A DNA stretch of 64,000 nt from Celerinatantimonas yamalensis (GCF_046054155.1 NZ_JBEQCT010000001.1:682001-746000), one strand, 5' to 3'; numbered from the stretch's first letter, positions 26,229 to 35,524 are shown. Translations and numbers: made by a program. The notes: a model not told the origin generated them from the letters alone.

Positions 26229-28076
26229 CTAACAGTAATCTTTGAATGGATTTTCGGATGGCAATGGAATCGCTGTAGCAAATTGGCTCAACGTCAATTG
26301 CTGTGGGCTTAACGTGACATCAGTACTATCCATGACGGCTTGACCGAATTCATAGATCATCGGCTCGTCGCCCTGGCATGCAGCTTGATCAACCTGTTGA
26401 ATGCGTAACTGCACATCTTTATTTTTAGCCTGATAGGTAGCGAGTCTTTGTTCACCATATTTATTGTGTAACATGTTCATTGTTTGCGTGGGTGATAAAA
26501 CCAATGCAGAGGCATTATTCCCGCCGAATCCTTTTGCGTTAATGATCACCCCTTGGCAATTTTTACCCGCCTCACCCATATATTGATGATCGGTCAAAAT
26601 ATTTAGGTTGGAGCAGTGAACATCATCTGCAATATGATCAATGGTTTTAATCCCTGGAATATAGCCATAACGCCATACTCCTAAAGAAGCAATAAGTTGA
26701 TCGCCCGCAGCAACCCCCATAGAATGACCCACATATGCCTTAATCGCCGTTACAGGCCAGTTTTCAATACCAAATGTTTTCGCAACTTCGTTAATAATAT
26801 GGCTTTCAGTCACTCGGTTTTGCGGTGTTCCTGTTCCATGCGCCTGAACATAAGTTTGCTTTAATCCACTCTCACCTAAAATAGCTTTAGCAAGTGCGGT
26901 TGCCTTAGCCATGGTGACATAGTTACCCACACCAGGCGCTGAAATAGATTTCTTATTGGCATCCGCGTTCACAAATACATCCGCAACTGACCCATAAATT
27001 GTTGCACCTAACTCAATCGCTAACTCATCATCCATCAGACAGATAAATTGCGACGACTCACCCATGATAAAACCAGCATTATCTGAAAAAGGCCGACAAG
27101 CACGGCGATTATCAGGTTGATCACTACCATCTAGTGCACACAGCTGTTTATCCTCAGCAAGCGCTCCCATCACGCGATAGCCTTCCATCAGTTCTGCAAC
27201 CACCGGCGCTTCAGCATTACCAATGATCGCAACACGTGCAATTCCTTGATGGATGTCTTGCAGACCTTGACGCAAGTTATATAAAAAAGTGGCGCAAGCC
27301 CCCATATTGGTGCCGGTATTCCCAATGGATCCTAAAACATAGCTATTGATAAAGTCAGCAGGCATTTGTGCAAATGACATTGCCATCATTTTAGAACTCA
27401 CTCGGCCACCCGTTAACGGCGCAGCCATCATGCCCAGCATCGACTGTTCATCAATTTGCCCCATCGAGCTACCCGCATAGACACTGACTTGATCAGGGGT
27501 AATATGATTTAGAACATCAGTCCAATCAAACCCAAGTGAGTTAATCAAATCGGATGCGCCATAAATGCTCAACATCAAACCTTTAGGATGAAAACGAGCA
27601 TTGTACAAAGCCCCTGGATCAAAGCCTGATGGAATATTAGCGGCGCTACTTACTGGGTAGCTATTGTATTCTGGCAATAGTGCATTGAGCTCGCCAAGCA
27701 CCGTCACGCGAACTTTACTACCCTGCTCTTCGAGCTGCCAATGCGCTGGGATTTGATCCGGTAATTTACTTTTGCGAAGCGTAAATTGAATTTCGCCATC
27801 TTGACTGCTGAGCGTCGCTTTGGACTGATAAAGCACATGATCTGGATCGAATGATTCCACTCGGCGAACCAAAGTGCCTTGTTTAATAGATTGGATCAAC
27901 TCATCATCAATCAGTTGTGCAGATACTCCCATACGTGTTGCTAGATCGCGCCACGTCGAGTTCATTTGCTCAGCACTTAATATATCCGCGATCATCCGCT
28001 TATAACTATGAAAGCCAGAACTACGGCCGGCGGCATTCATACCCCCCAGACCAACGATCACCGGAATTTTTGTCAT
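26229..28076 (-). CDS. fabY: Beta-ketoacyl-ACP synthase, FabY type
   Basis: FabY-type enzymes condense acyl and malonyl-ACP to start fatty acid synthesis in pseudomonads and are common in marine gammaproteobacteria. From ATG 28076 the product is 615 residues, much longer than FabB/FabF (about 410) and like the roughly 630-residue FabY. The thiolase-fold triad is C261 (NMGACATFLYNL), H413 (VQAHGTGTPQNRVTE) and H451 (KAYVGHSMGVAAGDQ). The N-terminus PVIVGLGGMNAAGRSS is typical of this subgroup. The frame is open 14 codons further upstream; I chose the ATG that puts MTKIPVIVG first. It is divergent from an AraC/GlxA regulator. The name is by family resemblance. Confidence 0.82.
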   Translation of the reverse strand: MTKIPVIVGLGGMNAAGRSSGFHSYKRMIADILSAEQMNSTWRDLATRMGVSAQLIDDELIQSIKQGTLVRRVESFDPDHVLYQSKATLSSQDGEIQFTLRKSKLPDQIPAHWQLEEQGSKVRVTVLGELNALLPEYNSYPVSSAANIPSGFDPGALYNARFHPKGLMLSIYGASDLINSLGFDWTDVLNHITPDQVSVYAGSSMGQIDEQSMLGMMAAPLTGGRVSSKMMAMSFAQMPADFINSYVLGSIGNTGTNMGACATFLYNLRQGLQDIHQGIARVAIIGNAEAPVVAELMEGYRVMGALAEDKQLCALDGSDQPDNRRACRPFSDNAGFIMGESSQFICLMDDELAIELGATIYGSVADVFVNADANKKSISAPGVGNYVTMAKATALAKAILGESGLKQTYVQAHGTGTPQNRVTESHIINEVAKTFGIENWPVTAIKAYVGHSMGVAAGDQLIASLGVWRYGYIPGIKTIDHIADDVHCSNLNILTDHQYMGEAGKNCQGVIINAKGFGGNNASALVLSPTQTMNMLHNKYGEQRLATYQAKNKDVQLRIQQVDQAACQGDEPMIYEFGQAVMDSTDVTLSPQQLTLSQFATAIPLPSENPFKDYC

Positions 28077-28108
28077 TACTATGCCTACACCTATAAAATA
28101 TGACGCTA

Positions 28109-28138
28109 AGGTTACCAATTTATGATAATCTGTAACCT
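28109..28138. promoter_or_regulatory. Inverted repeat operator between fabY and the GlxA-like regulator
   Basis: AGGTTAC (28109-28115) and GTAACCT (28132-28138) form a perfect 7-bp inverted repeat with a 16-base spacer that contains a -10-like TATGATAAT on the plus strand. It lies in the 106-base gap between the two divergent genes, so it is a good candidate binding site for the regulator. Confidence 0.5.
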
Positions 28139-28182
28139 GATATATATGCCAAAAAACATGAAATATAGGCCAAATTTACGTT

Positions 28183-29160
28183 ATGAATGTTGCTTTCGTG
28201 CTTTATGCTCGAGCATTAGTCACCGGAGTCTCATTAGCTGTTGAAATGTTAACCAGCGCAGCTATGTTACGTGAGCGGGCATTGCAAAAAACGAACCCCT
28301 TAGTGGTACGCATTGTAGCCGCCGATAAAACACCTCCGCGTTTAACTGGCGGACTTATTCTACAACCCGACATCACCTTTGATGATGAATTTGACACCGA
28401 TATTATTATTTTCCCGCCCATGTGGGGAAATCCTTTAACGGCCATTAAGCAAACCCCTGATTTAATTAATTGGTTGATTCGTCATTATCAACGTGGATGT
28501 CAAATTGTCGCCGCAGGAACAGGCGTTATTTGGCCCGCTGAGGCAGGGCTATTAGATGGTCAGGTCGCTACAACACATTGGTCTTTCTATGATAGATTTG
28601 CCAGCCGTTACCCGCAGATAAAACTGAATCGAAAAGCTTCAATTACCGCTGCCGATGGGATCTATTGCACGGGAAGCATCAACTCGCAGGCTGAAATGTT
28701 GTTGTACCTCATTACTGAGCATTTTGGACAGCGAATAGCCAGTATTATCGAAACTCAATATGGGCATGAAGTTTCTAAAACCTCGCAACAACCGTTTTAT
28801 CAGATTGGAGGACAACTGCAATTTGATGAATCAATCGCTCTTGCCCAAGATTGGATGAAACGTAATTTAGCCACCTCAATGACCGCTCAAACAATTTCGA
28901 TGCAATGCAGTCTGCCGCTACGCACCTTTAACCGAAAATTTAAAGAACAGGTCGGTCAAACACCACATCAGTATTTACAACAACTCCGTATTCATACAGC
29001 TCAGCAACTTTTACGCGATTTTAGTATGTCTATTCAAGACGTTGCCGAACAAGTTGGCTATCATGATAGCTATCATTTTTCAACACGGTTTAAACAGCTT
29101 TGCCAAATCACTCCCAGCGAATACCGTAAAATGGTAAAAGCGAAGATCTATAATGCCTGA
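28183..29160 (+). CDS. GlxA family (DJ-1/PfpI plus AraC HTH) transcriptional regulator
   Basis: The 325-residue protein has an N-terminal DJ-1/PfpI-type glutamine amidotransferase-like domain (about residues 1-170, VAFVLYARALVTGVSLAVEM then DIIIFPPMWG), used in this family for sensing rather than catalysis; the usual nucleophilic elbow reads AAGTGV, without a Cys. The C-terminal AraC domain (about 220-320) has both helix-turn-helix units and ends with the signature YHDSYHFSTRFKQLCQITPSEYRK. It diverges from fabY with a shared inverted repeat, so it may control fabY and itself; that is inference. The ATG at 28183 has a poor ribosome site. Confidence 0.85.
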   Translation: MNVAFVLYARALVTGVSLAVEMLTSAAMLRERALQKTNPLVVRIVAADKTPPRLTGGLILQPDITFDDEFDTDIIIFPPMWGNPLTAIKQTPDLINWLIRHYQRGCQIVAAGTGVIWPAEAGLLDGQVATTHWSFYDRFASRYPQIKLNRKASITAADGIYCTGSINSQAEMLLYLITEHFGQRIASIIETQYGHEVSKTSQQPFYQIGGQLQFDESIALAQDWMKRNLATSMTAQTISMQCSLPLRTFNRKFKEQVGQTPHQYLQQLRIHTAQQLLRDFSMSIQDVAEQVGYHDSYHFSTRFKQLCQITPSEYRKMVKAKIYNA

Positions 29161-29247
29161 ATCGTCTCTATCGAAAAAAGGTGCTTGATATTTTACATCC
29201 ATATTTAACCGCGTAATATGGATGTAAAGATGATAAGAAATGATAGC

Positions 29248-29616
29248 ATGATACTCATTGACCAACTCGCAGAACGCCACATTCAGCAAGCGATAGAACA
29301 AGGACAACTCAACCAGTTAGCCGGGACTGGGCGTCCGTTAAAACTTGATGATGACAGCCATGTTCCAGCAGAGCTACGAGCAGGGTATCGCGTTTTAAAA
29401 AACGCAGGTTTTATTCCACCCGAGTTAGCCGAACGTAAAGAAGCTTTACGGCTATGCGATTTATTAAAATCGACAGGATTACCGGATGCGGATCCAACCA
29501 CACAGCATCCGATTTATCAACAGCTTAAAAAACTCGAACTCAAAATGCGGGTCAAGGGCATCAATACCTACGCGATCCAACATTACCTGCACCGTTTTTC
29601 AGTTAAGACGTCATAA
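29248..29616 (+). CDS. DUF1992 (YhdN/DnaJC28-like) protein
   Basis: The 122-residue product from ATG 29248 has the same length and outline as E. coli YhdN: start MILIDQLAERHIQQAIEQG, then LAGTGRPLKLDDDSHVPAEL and RAGYRVLKNAGFIPPEL. This DUF1992 domain is also found in the eukaryotic DnaJ homologue C28; its biochemical role is not established. The open frame begins at 29218, but the family start and length favour 29248. Its 3' end overlaps the next, convergent gene by 14 bases. Confidence 0.85.
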   Translation: MILIDQLAERHIQQAIEQGQLNQLAGTGRPLKLDDDSHVPAELRAGYRVLKNAGFIPPELAERKEALRLCDLLKSTGLPDADPTTQHPIYQQLKKLELKMRVKGINTYAIQHYLHRFSVKTS

Positions 29617-30163
29617 GCATTTTGTGAATAATTTGCGCAGCTAATGGCAATTCACTGACGCCTTCTTTGGCTAAGAAATGACCATAACCAGACATCTGAT
29701 AGGTTTGCATCATCAGCTGTTCAGCCAAACGCCGGCTATACTGAGCAGGAACCACAGGATCATTATCACTATAGAGCATGACACGATGCTTAATTTGCTC
29801 TTGTAGTTGTTGGTAAGGCAACTGAAGTTGGCTGAATGGATCAAGCTCAGCCAGTGTTGCGATTGATTCCGCAAACCCGGCCACTAACAGTACTCCGTGG
29901 ATCGGTTGTCCCAACTGAGCTAAAAAACGTAATAAACTAATACACCCCAAACTGTGACCGATTAAAATTGTTGAATGATCAATTTGAAGATGCTGATTGA
30001 GCGTAGTAAGCCAGCTCTCAACCTTCGGCTCATTAGGATCTGGCATGGCAATACGCTTAAATTGAACATGACAATTGTCGACAAACTGCGCTTCTAACCA
30101 AGGGAACCAATGCGAATTAACTGAAGCGGTATAACCATGCACAAGGTAGATTTGCTGCATCAA
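29603..30163 (-). CDS. RBBP9/YdeN family alpha/beta serine hydrolase
   Basis: This 186-residue cytoplasmic alpha/beta hydrolase has the nucleophile elbow GHSLG (Ser near residue 70), an Asp in YSDNDPVVP and the catalytic His in GYGHFLAKEG near the C-terminus. The opening IYLVHGYTASVNSHWFPWL is typical of the RBBP9/YdeN group. The natural substrate is unknown. It overlaps the convergent YhdN-like gene by 14 bases at their 3' ends. Confidence 0.85.
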   Translation of the reverse strand: MMQQIYLVHGYTASVNSHWFPWLEAQFVDNCHVQFKRIAMPDPNEPKVESWLTTLNQHLQIDHSTILIGHSLGCISLLRFLAQLGQPIHGVLLVAGFAESIATLAELDPFSQLQLPYQQLQEQIKHRVMLYSDNDPVVPAQYSRRLAEQLMMQTYQMSGYGHFLAKEGVSELPLAAQIIHKMLMTS

Positions 30164-30305
30164 AGGAATGACTCCTCAATCCTATTCCTATCAATAAATC
30201 ATCCAATTTAATAACAATAAAATTGCGCTGTCTAATACGAGAGTGGAATTAAATAGAACTAATCAGGCAGTCTAAATCTAAAACAAATCGTTCGGATTAA
30301 ACAAT

Positions 30306-30337
30306 AAGACAAGATAACAACAACGCTATCTTGTCTT
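30306..30337 (-). terminator. Hairpin after slyD
   Basis: A perfect 11-bp inverted repeat (AAGACAAGATA / TATCTTGTCTT) with a 10-base loop lies about 30 bases after the slyD stop. On the minus strand it is followed by ATTGTTTAAT, a weak T-tract, so it is a plausible slyD terminator. Confidence 0.55.
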
Positions 30338-30368
30338 GAGTAGCTTGTCCAAGACAACTATTGATCAT

Positions 30369-30851
30369 TCAGTCATGATGGTGGTGATCGCCATGGGCGT
30401 GTACGTGACCATGATCAAGCTCTTCGGCCGTTGCATCACGAATTTCTTCAATGCTTACATTAAAGAATAGATCCATACCGGCTAATGGATGGTTGCCATC
30501 TACAACAGCTTCATCATCATTCACTTCAAGAATCATCACGGTTTGTTCACCAGTATCAGTCGATGCCCGAAACTGCATACCTGCTTCCACGTCCATTCCT
30601 TCAAACATGGATAGAGGCACCGACTGGGTCAGATGATCATCTCGCTGACCGTATGCCTTTTCGGCTGGGACCTCAACGTCAAATTTTTCACCAACTTTAC
30701 GTCCCATCAACGCTTCTTCTAAACCAGGGACTAAAAAACCTTGTCCGGCAATATATGACAGCGGTTCTTTATCTTTTGAGCTGTCAAGTTCAGTTCCTTG
30801 CGCCGAAACAGTGTAATGAATCAGTACGACCTTATTTTCTTCAATTTTCAT
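30369..30851 (-). CDS. slyD: FKBP-type peptidyl-prolyl isomerase/chaperone SlyD
   Basis: SlyD is a cytoplasmic prolyl isomerase, chaperone and metal (Ni) carrier. The 160-residue protein has the FKBP core (start MKIEENKVVLIHYTVSAQGT, GFLVPGLEEALMG), an inserted IF chaperone domain (about 70-125) and a C-terminal metal-binding tail of about 14 residues with seven His (HGHVHAHGDHHHHD). The tail is much shorter than in E. coli SlyD (196 residues in total). It is transcribed alone, divergent from radD. Confidence 0.93.
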   Translation of the reverse strand: MKIEENKVVLIHYTVSAQGTELDSSKDKEPLSYIAGQGFLVPGLEEALMGRKVGEKFDVEVPAEKAYGQRDDHLTQSVPLSMFEGMDVEAGMQFRASTDTGEQTVMILEVNDDEAVVDGNHPLAGMDLFFNVSIEEIRDATAEELDHGHVHAHGDHHHHD

Positions 30852-30948
30852 AATTGACCTACGAGCTTTATGTGTAAACGAACGAGTGTAGCGTTATCTG
30901 AACCTTATCGCTAGAATAGACACCAAATTCTCAACTGATTGGATACCT

Positions 30949-32676
30949 TTGCACCAACTTCGCGATTATCAACAGCATGCTGTTGATGCTGTAGTTCGCC
31001 ATTTTCGTCAAACTGATGAATCAGCTATTATTGTGTTGCCCACTGGCGCGGGTAAAAGTTTAGTGATTGCCGAATTGGCTAGACTGGCACATTACCCAAT
31101 TTTAGTTCTCGCACATGTCAGCGAACTGGTTGAACAAAACGCGCAGAAGTATCGACAACTAGGCCTTGAATGCAGCATCTTTGCTGCAGGCCTCAACCAA
31201 AAACAAACAAATAAACAAGTTTGTTTTGCCAGCATTCAGTCAGTTGCCCGTAACCTAACTAAGTTTGAGCGCTTTTATTCACTGGTAATCATTGATGAAT
31301 GCCATCGCGTCGGCTGCGATCCTGATAGCCAATACCAGTTGCTGCTGATGCATTTACATCGTTTTAATCCACACCTGAAAGTGCTTGGACTTACTGCGAC
31401 GCCTTATCGATTAAACCAAGGTTGGTGCTACCAATTTGATTATCGTGGGTTCGTCAGACCCATTAAAGAAGCCGCTTTTAAGCACTGCATCTATGAATTG
31501 CCTCTGGCGGCACTTATTCGGCGTGGCTATCTCACTCCACCAACATTAATTGATGCACCGATTGCAGAGTACTCGTTTGAGGCATGTCGCACCATGAACG
31601 GGCTTTTTGATAACCCCGCGATAAACCGATTATTAGTAAAATCACAGCGGGTTACGCAATCGATTATTGAGCAAGTGATTGAACTATCGCAGCAACGTCA
31701 AGGCATTATGATCTTTGCTGCAACGGTTGAACATGCCCAAGAAATCATAGGATATTTATCTGGTCAGTCAGCGGCTATAATTGTTGCCACAACGTCCAAA
31801 GGTGAACGCGCCAGCATCATCGAACAATTTAAACATCGCCAAATTAAGTATCTTGTAAATGTATCTGTATTAACAACGGGCTTTGATGCGCCTCATGTTG
31901 ACATGATTGCTTTACTGCGTCCCACAGCCTCGGTGAGTCTATTCCAGCAAATTATTGGACGAGGATTACGTCTTGCCTCAGGAAAAAAAGATTGCCTAGT
32001 GATTGATTATGCGGGGAATGGATTTGATCTATATCAGCCAGAGATTGGCCAACCAAAACCTGATAGCACCAGTGTACCAGTCATGGTTCCTTGCCCAGTT
32101 TGTGATTTTGCCAATACCTTTTGGGGCAAAGTTGACGCCAACGGTGCTCTGATTGAGCATTATGGTCGCCGTTGTCAAGGACGGATTGAAACCGCTACAG
32201 GCCCCGCGCAGTGTGACTACCGCTTTCGCTTCAAACAATGCCCACACTGTATGGAAGAAAATGATATTGCCGCTAGGCGTTGTCAACACTGCGGCTATCA
32301 ATTGATCGATCCGGATGATCTATTAAAGCGAGCCCTCTCACTTAAAGATGCCATGGTCATCCGCTGCTGTGGCATGCATTTTTCCAAGAAAAAAGAGGCA
32401 CTGGTCATTCAATATTTTGATGAAGATGGCGCACAGCTCCAAGAACAATTTTATTTAGCAAAACCTGCATCTCGTAAAAAGTTTTATGCTCTATTCTTGA
32501 AACGTCAATGGCAAGATCCCATCATCCCTCAAAGTGTTGAAGAAGCGATTGCCCATCAACAGAATTTTCGTCATCCTGACTTTGTCGTTGCTCGTAAAAA
32601 GCAGCAATATTGGCGCATTCAAGAGCATATTTTTGATTATCAAGGACGCTATCGACTCGCCCATCAACTCAATTAA
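30949..32676 (+). CDS. radD: DNA repair helicase-like ATPase RadD (YejH)
   Basis: RadD is an SF2 ATPase that supports recombinational DNA repair and interacts with SSB. The 575-residue protein matches E. coli YejH/RadD (586) along its whole length: Walker A PTGAGKS at residues 31-37, DEAD-type box DECHR, SAT-like motif LTATPYRL, helicase motif VI IIGRGLRLASGKKDC, and paired zinc-knuckle cysteines in the C-terminal third (CPVCDFANTFWGK, then CPHCMEEN and CQHCG). The start is a TTG at 30949 (or a nearby non-ATG); no ATG is available in frame nearby and the ribosome site is weak. Confidence 0.93.
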   Translation: MHQLRDYQQHAVDAVVRHFRQTDESAIIVLPTGAGKSLVIAELARLAHYPILVLAHVSELVEQNAQKYRQLGLECSIFAAGLNQKQTNKQVCFASIQSVARNLTKFERFYSLVIIDECHRVGCDPDSQYQLLLMHLHRFNPHLKVLGLTATPYRLNQGWCYQFDYRGFVRPIKEAAFKHCIYELPLAALIRRGYLTPPTLIDAPIAEYSFEACRTMNGLFDNPAINRLLVKSQRVTQSIIEQVIELSQQRQGIMIFAATVEHAQEIIGYLSGQSAAIIVATTSKGERASIIEQFKHRQIKYLVNVSVLTTGFDAPHVDMIALLRPTASVSLFQQIIGRGLRLASGKKDCLVIDYAGNGFDLYQPEIGQPKPDSTSVPVMVPCPVCDFANTFWGKVDANGALIEHYGRRCQGRIETATGPAQCDYRFRFKQCPHCMEENDIAARRCQHCGYQLIDPDDLLKRALSLKDAMVIRCCGMHFSKKKEALVIQYFDEDGAQLQEQFYLAKPASRKKFYALFLKRQWQDPIIPQSVEEAIAHQQNFRHPDFVVARKKQQYWRIQEHIFDYQGRYRLAHQLN

Positions 32677-32713
32677 AATTGACAATTCAATGAATATTGC
32701 TCAGAGTTAATCT

Positions 32714-33289
32714 ATGCAAACAAATATAACGAACCCACTTAACAGTGCTGTGCTTGAGTTCCTTGCCAAACAAGCGCACTCCATCACAGAATATCAGCTG
32801 TTACAACGGGTTAAATCTCATCCTTTTATGCAACGTTTTTCGCCCAGTAGTCCTGAGCTGCGGTTATTTCAGCAACATTTCTTATTGATGAATGCGCTTT
32901 ATCAACTGCAAGAGAATTTATCAGGTTATGGTTATGGGCTACTTATCCATGCACTAAAAATTGAAATGATTACACTCAATACTGATACTTCGACACGGTC
33001 GCTCAATCAGAGTGATCCATTGAGAGATTATTATTTAGATTGGCAACAACTCGCTAAAACCAATGAAAATGATGTACAGACACTCTTGAACTCATTTTGG
33101 CGACAGTTCAAGCAAGGATCAACGAAACAACATGAAGCACTGAACATACTTGATCTCCCCAAGGGGGCCAATCAGGCTCAAATTCAAAAGCAATATCGGA
33201 TATTAGCGCTGCGTTATCATCCCGACCGAGGCGGTGATCCACAGCGCTTTTCGCAAATTTGCCGTGCTTACCAACAGCTAAAGCACTAA
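32714..33289 (+). CDS. DnaJ-related protein with C-terminal J domain
   Basis: The 191-residue protein has an N-terminal region typical of bacterial DnaJ-related proteins (SAVLEFLAKQAHSITEYQLL, then FLLMNALYQLQ) and a C-terminal truncated J domain (about residues 140-191) with the essential HPD tripeptide in RYHPDRGGD. There are no Gly/Phe or zinc-finger regions. It probably recruits Hsp70/DnaK to a specific client. It follows radD by 37 bases and overlaps the end of convergent trpS by 12 bases. Confidence 0.85.
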   Translation: MQTNITNPLNSAVLEFLAKQAHSITEYQLLQRVKSHPFMQRFSPSSPELRLFQQHFLLMNALYQLQENLSGYGYGLLIHALKIEMITLNTDTSTRSLNQSDPLRDYYLDWQQLAKTNENDVQTLLNSFWRQFKQGSTKQHEALNILDLPKGANQAQIQKQYRILALRYHPDRGGDPQRFSQICRAYQQLKH

Positions 33290-34273
33290 TCCATACATGG
33301 CTTTAATCTCTTGGGCAACACCAGAGGTAACATGTTGTGCTTTTTGCGTTCCTGCTTTTAGCACACCGAGCAAATAAGATGTGTCACTCATTAGCACTTG
33401 ACGGCGTTCACGAATAGGCCGGATAAGTTCTTGTAAGCATTCCTCTAAGATATTCTTAATCTTCGTATCTCCGAGGCCACCGGCACGATATTCCGACTTC
33501 AATTGTGTGACATAATGACTATCAGGATGAAACGCATCCAAATAGGTAAAAACCACATTCCCTTCAACTTGACCTGGGTCACTTACCCGCAGGTGATTTG
33601 GATCAGTATACATTGATTTGACTGATTGGCGGATCTCAGCTTCATCACTACTGAGCATAATGGTATTGCCCAATGACTTTGACATTTTATTTTTACCATC
33701 GACCGAAGGGAGCCGTGATACATTCGATAGCAATGGCTTACATTCATTTAAAATATGCTTGTCGGCTAATCGATTCACTTTGCGTACAATTTCATTGGTC
33801 TGTTCAAGCATCGGTAGTTGATCATCCCCAACAGGAACCAACGTTGCTCGAAAAGCTGTAATATCTGCCGCTTGGCTAATAGGGTAAGTTAAAAAACCTG
33901 CTGGAATCGAATCACCAAATTGTTTTGATGCAATCTCATTTTTCACCGTTGGATTACGCTCTAAACGAGCAACACTCACAAGGTTTGCGTAAAACATGGT
34001 CAATTCTGCCAAAGCTGGTAACGCTGATTGTTGGCAAATTGTCGTTTTAGTCGGGTCAATGCCCACAGCCAAATAATCAGCGAGTACTTCGATAATATTC
34101 TGAGAGACCTTTTTCAGATCAGTTCCATTATCAGTAAGGGCTTGCATATCTGCGATGAGAATTGTTTGAGGAAATTTTTTTTGAAGTGCTACCCGCTGTT
34201 GAAGCGAGCCCACATAGTGCCCTAGATGTAATGCCCCCGTCGGGCGATCACCAGTTAATATTGAATCAGACAT
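33278..34273 (-). CDS. trpS: Tryptophanyl-tRNA synthetase, non-E. coli type
   Basis: TrpRS charges tRNA-Trp. The 331-residue class I enzyme has HLGH at residues 16-19 in ILTGDRPTGALHLGHYVGSL, and KMSKS at 196-200. This opening resembles TrpRS of Acinetobacter and streptococci rather than E. coli and Vibrio (VLSGAQPSG-like), so it belongs to the second main bacterial subgroup. It is not beside dam/rpe/gph as in E. coli. Its upstream leader (34274-34433) holds small GC hairpins (for example CCGCC/GGCGG at 34326-34340) and no obvious Trp-rich peptide. Convergent with the DnaJ-related gene. Confidence 0.93.
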   Translation of the reverse strand: MSDSILTGDRPTGALHLGHYVGSLQQRVALQKKFPQTILIADMQALTDNGTDLKKVSQNIIEVLADYLAVGIDPTKTTICQQSALPALAELTMFYANLVSVARLERNPTVKNEIASKQFGDSIPAGFLTYPISQAADITAFRATLVPVGDDQLPMLEQTNEIVRKVNRLADKHILNECKPLLSNVSRLPSVDGKNKMSKSLGNTIMLSSDEAEIRQSVKSMYTDPNHLRVSDPGQVEGNVVFTYLDAFHPDSHYVTQLKSEYRAGGLGDTKIKNILEECLQELIRPIRERRQVLMSDTSYLLGVLKAGTQKAQHVTSGVAQEIKAMYGLVL

Positions 34274-34433
34274 AAATGACTTTCCTTGTAGTAACCTACC
34301 AAGGCAGTCGAAATAAATTAACCAACCGCCAGGCAGGCGGCAATAACAAAGTTAGCGCCGCAAAAGACGGCTACGCCAACAGATGAGCAGACTGAATAAC
34401 ACGAATAAATAGCCCATATAAAATATTTGTTAC

Positions 34434-34459
34434 AAAAAACCAGCCCGAAGGCTGGTTTT
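34434..34459 (-). terminator. Rho-independent terminator of the porin gene
   Basis: Stem AAAACCAGCC / GGCTGGTTTT with loop CGAA and a run of T on the minus strand, about 30 bases after the porin stop. Confidence 0.9.
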
Positions 34460-34489
34460 ACATCAACTTAGCTCAGATAAATCTGGGTC

Positions 34490-35524
34490 TTAGAAGTTGT
34501 ATTGCAGGCCAGCATGGTATGCATTGCTGTTATCAATTTGGTCAGCAGTGTTGTTGGTCCATTGGACCATACCTTTCACGTTGCTGGTGAAGTGGTATTG
34601 CATACCCAATTTGAATGCTTTCGCATATTTTGAATCGTTACCAGTAGCATCGCTATCTTGTTTACCGTATGCATAACCAGTTAACAGAGAGATTTTGCCC
34701 ATGTTATATTTAGCGGCAAACTCATAACCATTACGTTTAGCAGACTGATTGACACCGTCTTCTTTGTCATGAGTATACAATGCTGCAACATACAAGTTAT
34801 CCATGGTGTAATCAACACCAAAACCGTAGTTGTTTTTATGCTCGTCACCCGCAAAGTTCTGACGCGCATATGCTGCACGAACGTTCAGACCTAAACCAGT
34901 GTCATACACAACGGCTAAGCTGTGTGCATTGCTTTGGTCGGTAAATGTACCCACACCACCATTAAAGGTGTCAATAGCTGCTGCGCCACTACCCTGTTGA
35001 GTATCGAACTGATATGAAGCTTGAACAGTTACAGGACCAAAAGCATTGGTATAAATTGCTTGGTTTGGATTGAAATTCTTACCATAAGTACCTACGTAAG
35101 ATTCTTGACCATCCCAATCAAAAATATCGGTTACTTTAGTCAAAGAACTATAGAAAGGTGTATGGTCTTGGCCTAATTCTAGGCTACCAGCTTGACCATA
35201 ATCTAAACCGACAAAAACTTCACGTGACATTAAATCATCATTGCCAGCAACATTAGAACTCAATTGATCACGTTGTGACTGCATGTCCCATGCTACATGA
35301 GCGAAAGCAGAAAGGCCTTCAGAAATTTGTGTGGTCCCTTTAACGCCAAAACGCGCACTAAAGTCAGAACGAGTTTGAGAATCGTGGTTACGATTTACAG
35401 AAAATTTACCACGACCAAAAACGTCCAACGTTTGTGAATCAGTTTTATAAACATTTGCAGCAGTTGCTGCGGCAGAGACTGCCAGCATAGCTGGAATAGT
35501 CAACGCTAAAATAGTTTTTTTCAT
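34490..35524 (-). CDS. General (OmpC/F-like, Gram_porin_4) outer membrane porin
   Basis: The 344-residue protein has a clear signal peptide (start MKKTILALTIPAMLAVSAA, cut near residue 23), a series of amphipathic beta-strands separated by acidic loops, an early strand pair with LDVFGRGKFSVNR and RFGVKGTTQI, a PEFGR-like loop region, and the terminal AYHAGLQYNF with C-terminal Phe needed for BAM-dependent assembly. It is a 16-strand trimeric diffusion porin by family. The frame extends 7 codons upstream but the ATG at 35524 begins the signal peptide and has an AAGG site. Selectivity cannot be read from the sequence. Confidence 0.9.
   Translation of the reverse strand: MKKTILALTIPAMLAVSAAATAANVYKTDSQTLDVFGRGKFSVNRNHDSQTRSDFSARFGVKGTTQISEGLSAFAHVAWDMQSQRDQLSSNVAGNDDLMSREVFVGLDYGQAGSLELGQDHTPFYSSLTKVTDIFDWDGQESYVGTYGKNFNPNQAIYTNAFGPVTVQASYQFDTQQGSGAAAIDTFNGGVGTFTDQSNAHSLAVVYDTGLGLNVRAAYARQNFAGDEHKNNYGFGVDYTMDNLYVAALYTHDKEDGVNQSAKRNGYEFAAKYNMGKISLLTGYAYGKQDSDATGNDSKYAKAFKLGMQYHFTSNVKGMVQWTNNTADQIDNSNAYHAGLQYNF

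Noticed and set aside
34352..34417. Possible 21-codon leader peptide and attenuator before trpS
   Set aside because: It has a single Trp codon, no ribosome site and only weak hairpins, so Trp-dependent attenuation is not supported. A T-box is also not visible.
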